The position numbers and the translations under genes are program-made. Positions 61,797 to 64,000 of a DNA stretch of 64,000 bases are shown in pieces. The notes under the pieces are model-generated. The model did no database searches and was not told where the DNA came from. It saw only the letters and a list, made by a program, of their open reading frames with translations. The DNA lies in NCBI GenBank assembly GCA_963931865.1, contig OZ007510.1, forward strand, positions 6,983,399-7,047,398. The letters are read 5' to 3'. Every line of letters starts with the position of its first letter. The first letter of the stretch is position 1. Source of the stretch: Axinella damicornis. Lineage: Eukaryota; Porifera; Demospongiae; Axinellida; Axinellidae.

Positions 61797-62182
61797 AGAA
61801 GGGTTGTTTTAACCAGACTCTGGTCACCCTAGTTGCATCTCAGTGCCTCCTCCACTGTGGTGGTCGAAGAATGTATCCACAACCACAAATGTTGTGTAGC
61901 CTCACTTCTAACGTTTCGTAATTATAGGTACGTGACTTAGCTTAATTGTTTACCCATCTGTATGTCTGTTGGAGGACCTATAGTGGTCAAGCAGTGTAAA
62001 TGATCTGCTTGAATGCACATGCATTGTTTGGAAGTGCAGCTGTTCTATTAGGTTTTCATATTTGGATAGCTACTAATAGGATGCACTTGACAATGTGTGC
62101 TCATTCCTTGGTCACCATGCAAGGGGGCCCTGAGATGCAACTGAGGTGACCACAGCCTGGTTAAAACAACCCTTCTCGTTTA
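61797..62182. mobile_element. Inverted repeat pair with 50-bp arms
   Basis: GAGAAGGGTTGTTTTAACCA (61797 on) through GTTGCATCTCAG is mirrored at 62131-62182 (CTGAGATGCAAC .. TGGTTAAAACAACCCTTCTC) with a few mismatches. The spacer is about 285 bp and non-coding. The true ends and target site are not resolved. Confidence 0.65.
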
Positions 62183-62962
62183 CAGTGATATAATCAGTTG
62201 CCTGTCATTCCCAATTAACTCTGTTCTTTTGGCCATTGGTACCAGCTAGCTATATACCACTGTTCATTGGAGGTGAGTCAGGTCAATGATGCAGTGCAGC
62301 AGTGGCAGTGAGAGCTTTCCGATAACTCACTTGCTGCTGATCACATGACAGCTTCACTCCCCAACTATGGATAACAGGTGCATATCTGCATATCCATACC
62401 TAGTCCTTCGGTGTTTGGGTGGAATGGTGGCCCTTCCACCATTGTCCACTGGAAGATGTATATAATTCCCAATAGGACACTCTATCCTGGGTGTGGCTCC
62501 CCTCTCCTTTCCTATGAGTACGTATGATGCACAACGTTTTGTGATACTAGTATACATATACTACAACACGTGCACGAAAGTCAGTGACGGGAAAGATAAG
62601 TCCATGCAGTGGTTAGCCAGCATGTACCTGTAGACAACGTTACCGTCACGATGTGAAACTAACCATTGCATGTCTAGGCATTCAAGTATGGATTTTATAC
62701 GCTTCTACCCAACAAATTAATGTGGAATGTGCATGGGATGCCTTTGCCACAGTGGTTACTGCGGGCCTGATTCTAAAACTGTGATCTCAATAATTATAGG
62801 CTGATTCCCAGTCCCAATGGCCTGGAGGGAGGGGTTGTCAATAATGCTCTCCCTTGTCTATAATTATATCCTATGTTGGAAATACGTAATGGCCCTTGCT
62901 TTGTATATATCCCTTACTGCTCAGTAGGCTACCACTGCACATATCTCATTGATCCCCTATAA

Positions 62963-63644
62963 TTACAGATTCCTCAAGGATTGTAGCAATCTGATGAGGA
63001 GGATGAATTGTATGAGGAGGTGGAGGATACACGGAGACAACATAGTCAGTTTACTACATGGTATTACCTCTTTTGTCCCAACTAATCAGCAGAGTTCAAA
63101 GTTTACATAATTTAATATTCATAAAAGGAATCACCTCATGTATGATCCCGCCTTTTTTGGAATGCGAAGGAACACAGTAAAAGGAGTAATCAACATTCAT
63201 GTTATCAACAGCTGAGACAAATGGCAGCCTTCTCATCACTGGACAATACTATTGTCAGACAATGCAAGGATTACTTTAAAGATATTCATGGTCAGTTTGA
63301 TGGCCTTAGGATGATCCTTTGGCGAGCCTTGATCTAAAAGCATAGGAAGTCAACTGAAGTACAATTAGCTGTGGTGTCCCATAGGGACCTTCCCCACAAT
63401 TCATGTTAGAAGTTTATACTTGCCAATCGATGTGTACATAGTGATGGTGTGGTAAAAGTAGCTACCACTGAGATGGGAAAAGGGTCAGGGTGGGAAACTG
63501 ACTATGTTGTCTCCGTGTATCCTCCACCTCCTCATACAATTCATCCTCCTCATCAGATTGCTACAATCCTTGAGGAATCTGTAATTGTATTTCGGAGGCT
63601 CCGGATACACTACAACAACATAGTCAGTTTACTACATGGTATCG
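62963..63644. repeat. Inverted 85-bp repeat with an added direct repeat
   Basis: ATTACAGATTCCTCAAGGAT (62963 on) through GGAGACAACATAGTCAG is exactly inverted at about 63499-63585. In addition ACAACATAGTCAGTTTACTA through CATGGTAT recurs in direct orientation at 63037 and 63617. The pattern suggests a local duplication followed by inversion. Chance frames through it are not supported as genes. Confidence 0.75.
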
Positions 63645-63857
63645 TTCAAAGCCCACCACTGTTGTCTGGAGGATTGCTGCTTCATCAGCACTCCACGACC
63701 AAACTGCCTGAGTCTGTTGTCTATGAAGAATCTGGAGGTATATAGAGCTCCAACAGAGATATCTGCAGCTGAACGTCCAGCGAATCTTGCACGAGTAGAA
63801 TGTGCCAAGGTCTTGGTGTCATGGTCAATGCCTGCTGAACCCTCCTCAGCCAGCGGC

Positions 63858-63981
63858 CTATTGTAGCTGTTTCAGCTGACTTGCGGACTGATAAAGAGTG
63901 TTCCCAAGTTTTGACCACAGTCCCTCCAATCGGTTCTCATAGAATCGCAGGGCTTGTGCAATGGAGAGAGCTTTGGGTCCT
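63858..63981 (-). CDS. Terminal exon of an unidentified gene entering from the right
   Basis: A minus-strand exon with a strong acceptor (TTTTTTCCCCAG|A) and a stop codon at 63858. It encodes 40 C-terminal residues, including GPKALSIAQALRFYENRL and LWSKLGNTLYQSASQLKQLQ. The amphipathic helical composition and clean splice site make it a good exon candidate. I do not recognise the family; the rest lies beyond 64000. Confidence 0.6.
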
Positions 63982-64000
63982 CTGGGGAAAAAACAGGCCT

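Overview
The window is eukaryotic and almost certainly from an invertebrate animal. Genes are split by GT-AG introns, one tRNA is a eukaryotic initiator tRNA, and the proteins are metazoan (PDPK1, TMF1, a LUC7-like splicing factor, ATP synthase subunit d). Dense short inverted-repeat elements, a DIRS/Ngaro-type tyrosine-recombinase retroelement and an isopenicillin-N-synthase-like dioxygenase would suit a sponge or another early-branching animal. That placement is inference; no marker here fixes the species.

Layout, left to right. About 1-3.7 kb is a cluster of inverted-repeat transposons. From 3.8 to 17.3 kb runs a minus-strand kelch-repeat gene with at least four coding exons; one 8.2 kb intron holds MITEs, a degenerate tyrosine-recombinase fragment and a DIRS-like RNase H plus recombinase remnant between repeated flanks. 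From 20.3 to 30.9 kb lies PDPK1 (minus, 17 exons assembled with consistent reading phase). ATP5PD (31.1-33.2 kb, plus, 5 exons, 161 aa) diverges from it. TMF1 (34.6-50.3 kb, minus, 23 exons, 1351 aa) is convergent with ATP5PD and carries an initiator tRNA-Met gene antisense in an intron. A LUC7-like gene (50.4-56.4 kb, plus, 8 exons, 326 aa) diverges from TMF1. A 2-oxoglutarate/Fe(II) dioxygenase gene (57.0-60.9 kb, minus, 7 exons, 325 aa) is convergent with it. The last 3 kb are mainly non-coding with inverted repeats, and the terminal exon of an unidentified minus-strand gene enters at the right edge.

The genes are housekeeping or signalling genes and do not form one pathway. Two features of organisation stand out: two head-to-head pairs (PDPK1/ATP5PD, TMF1/LUC7-like) separated by under 200 bp between start codons, and introns heavily loaded with foldback elements, SINE-like repeats, minisatellites and microsatellites.

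The most interesting non-genic signal is a family of 53-602 bp foldback elements that share only the termini TAGCCTCGTTCCCAG / CTGGGAACGAGGCTA. At least four copies are flanked by exact 9-bp target duplications, and one has an unoccupied duplicate site in the same window.

Exon models were assembled by hand from splice motifs, reading phase and family similarity; no alignments or transcripts were available.
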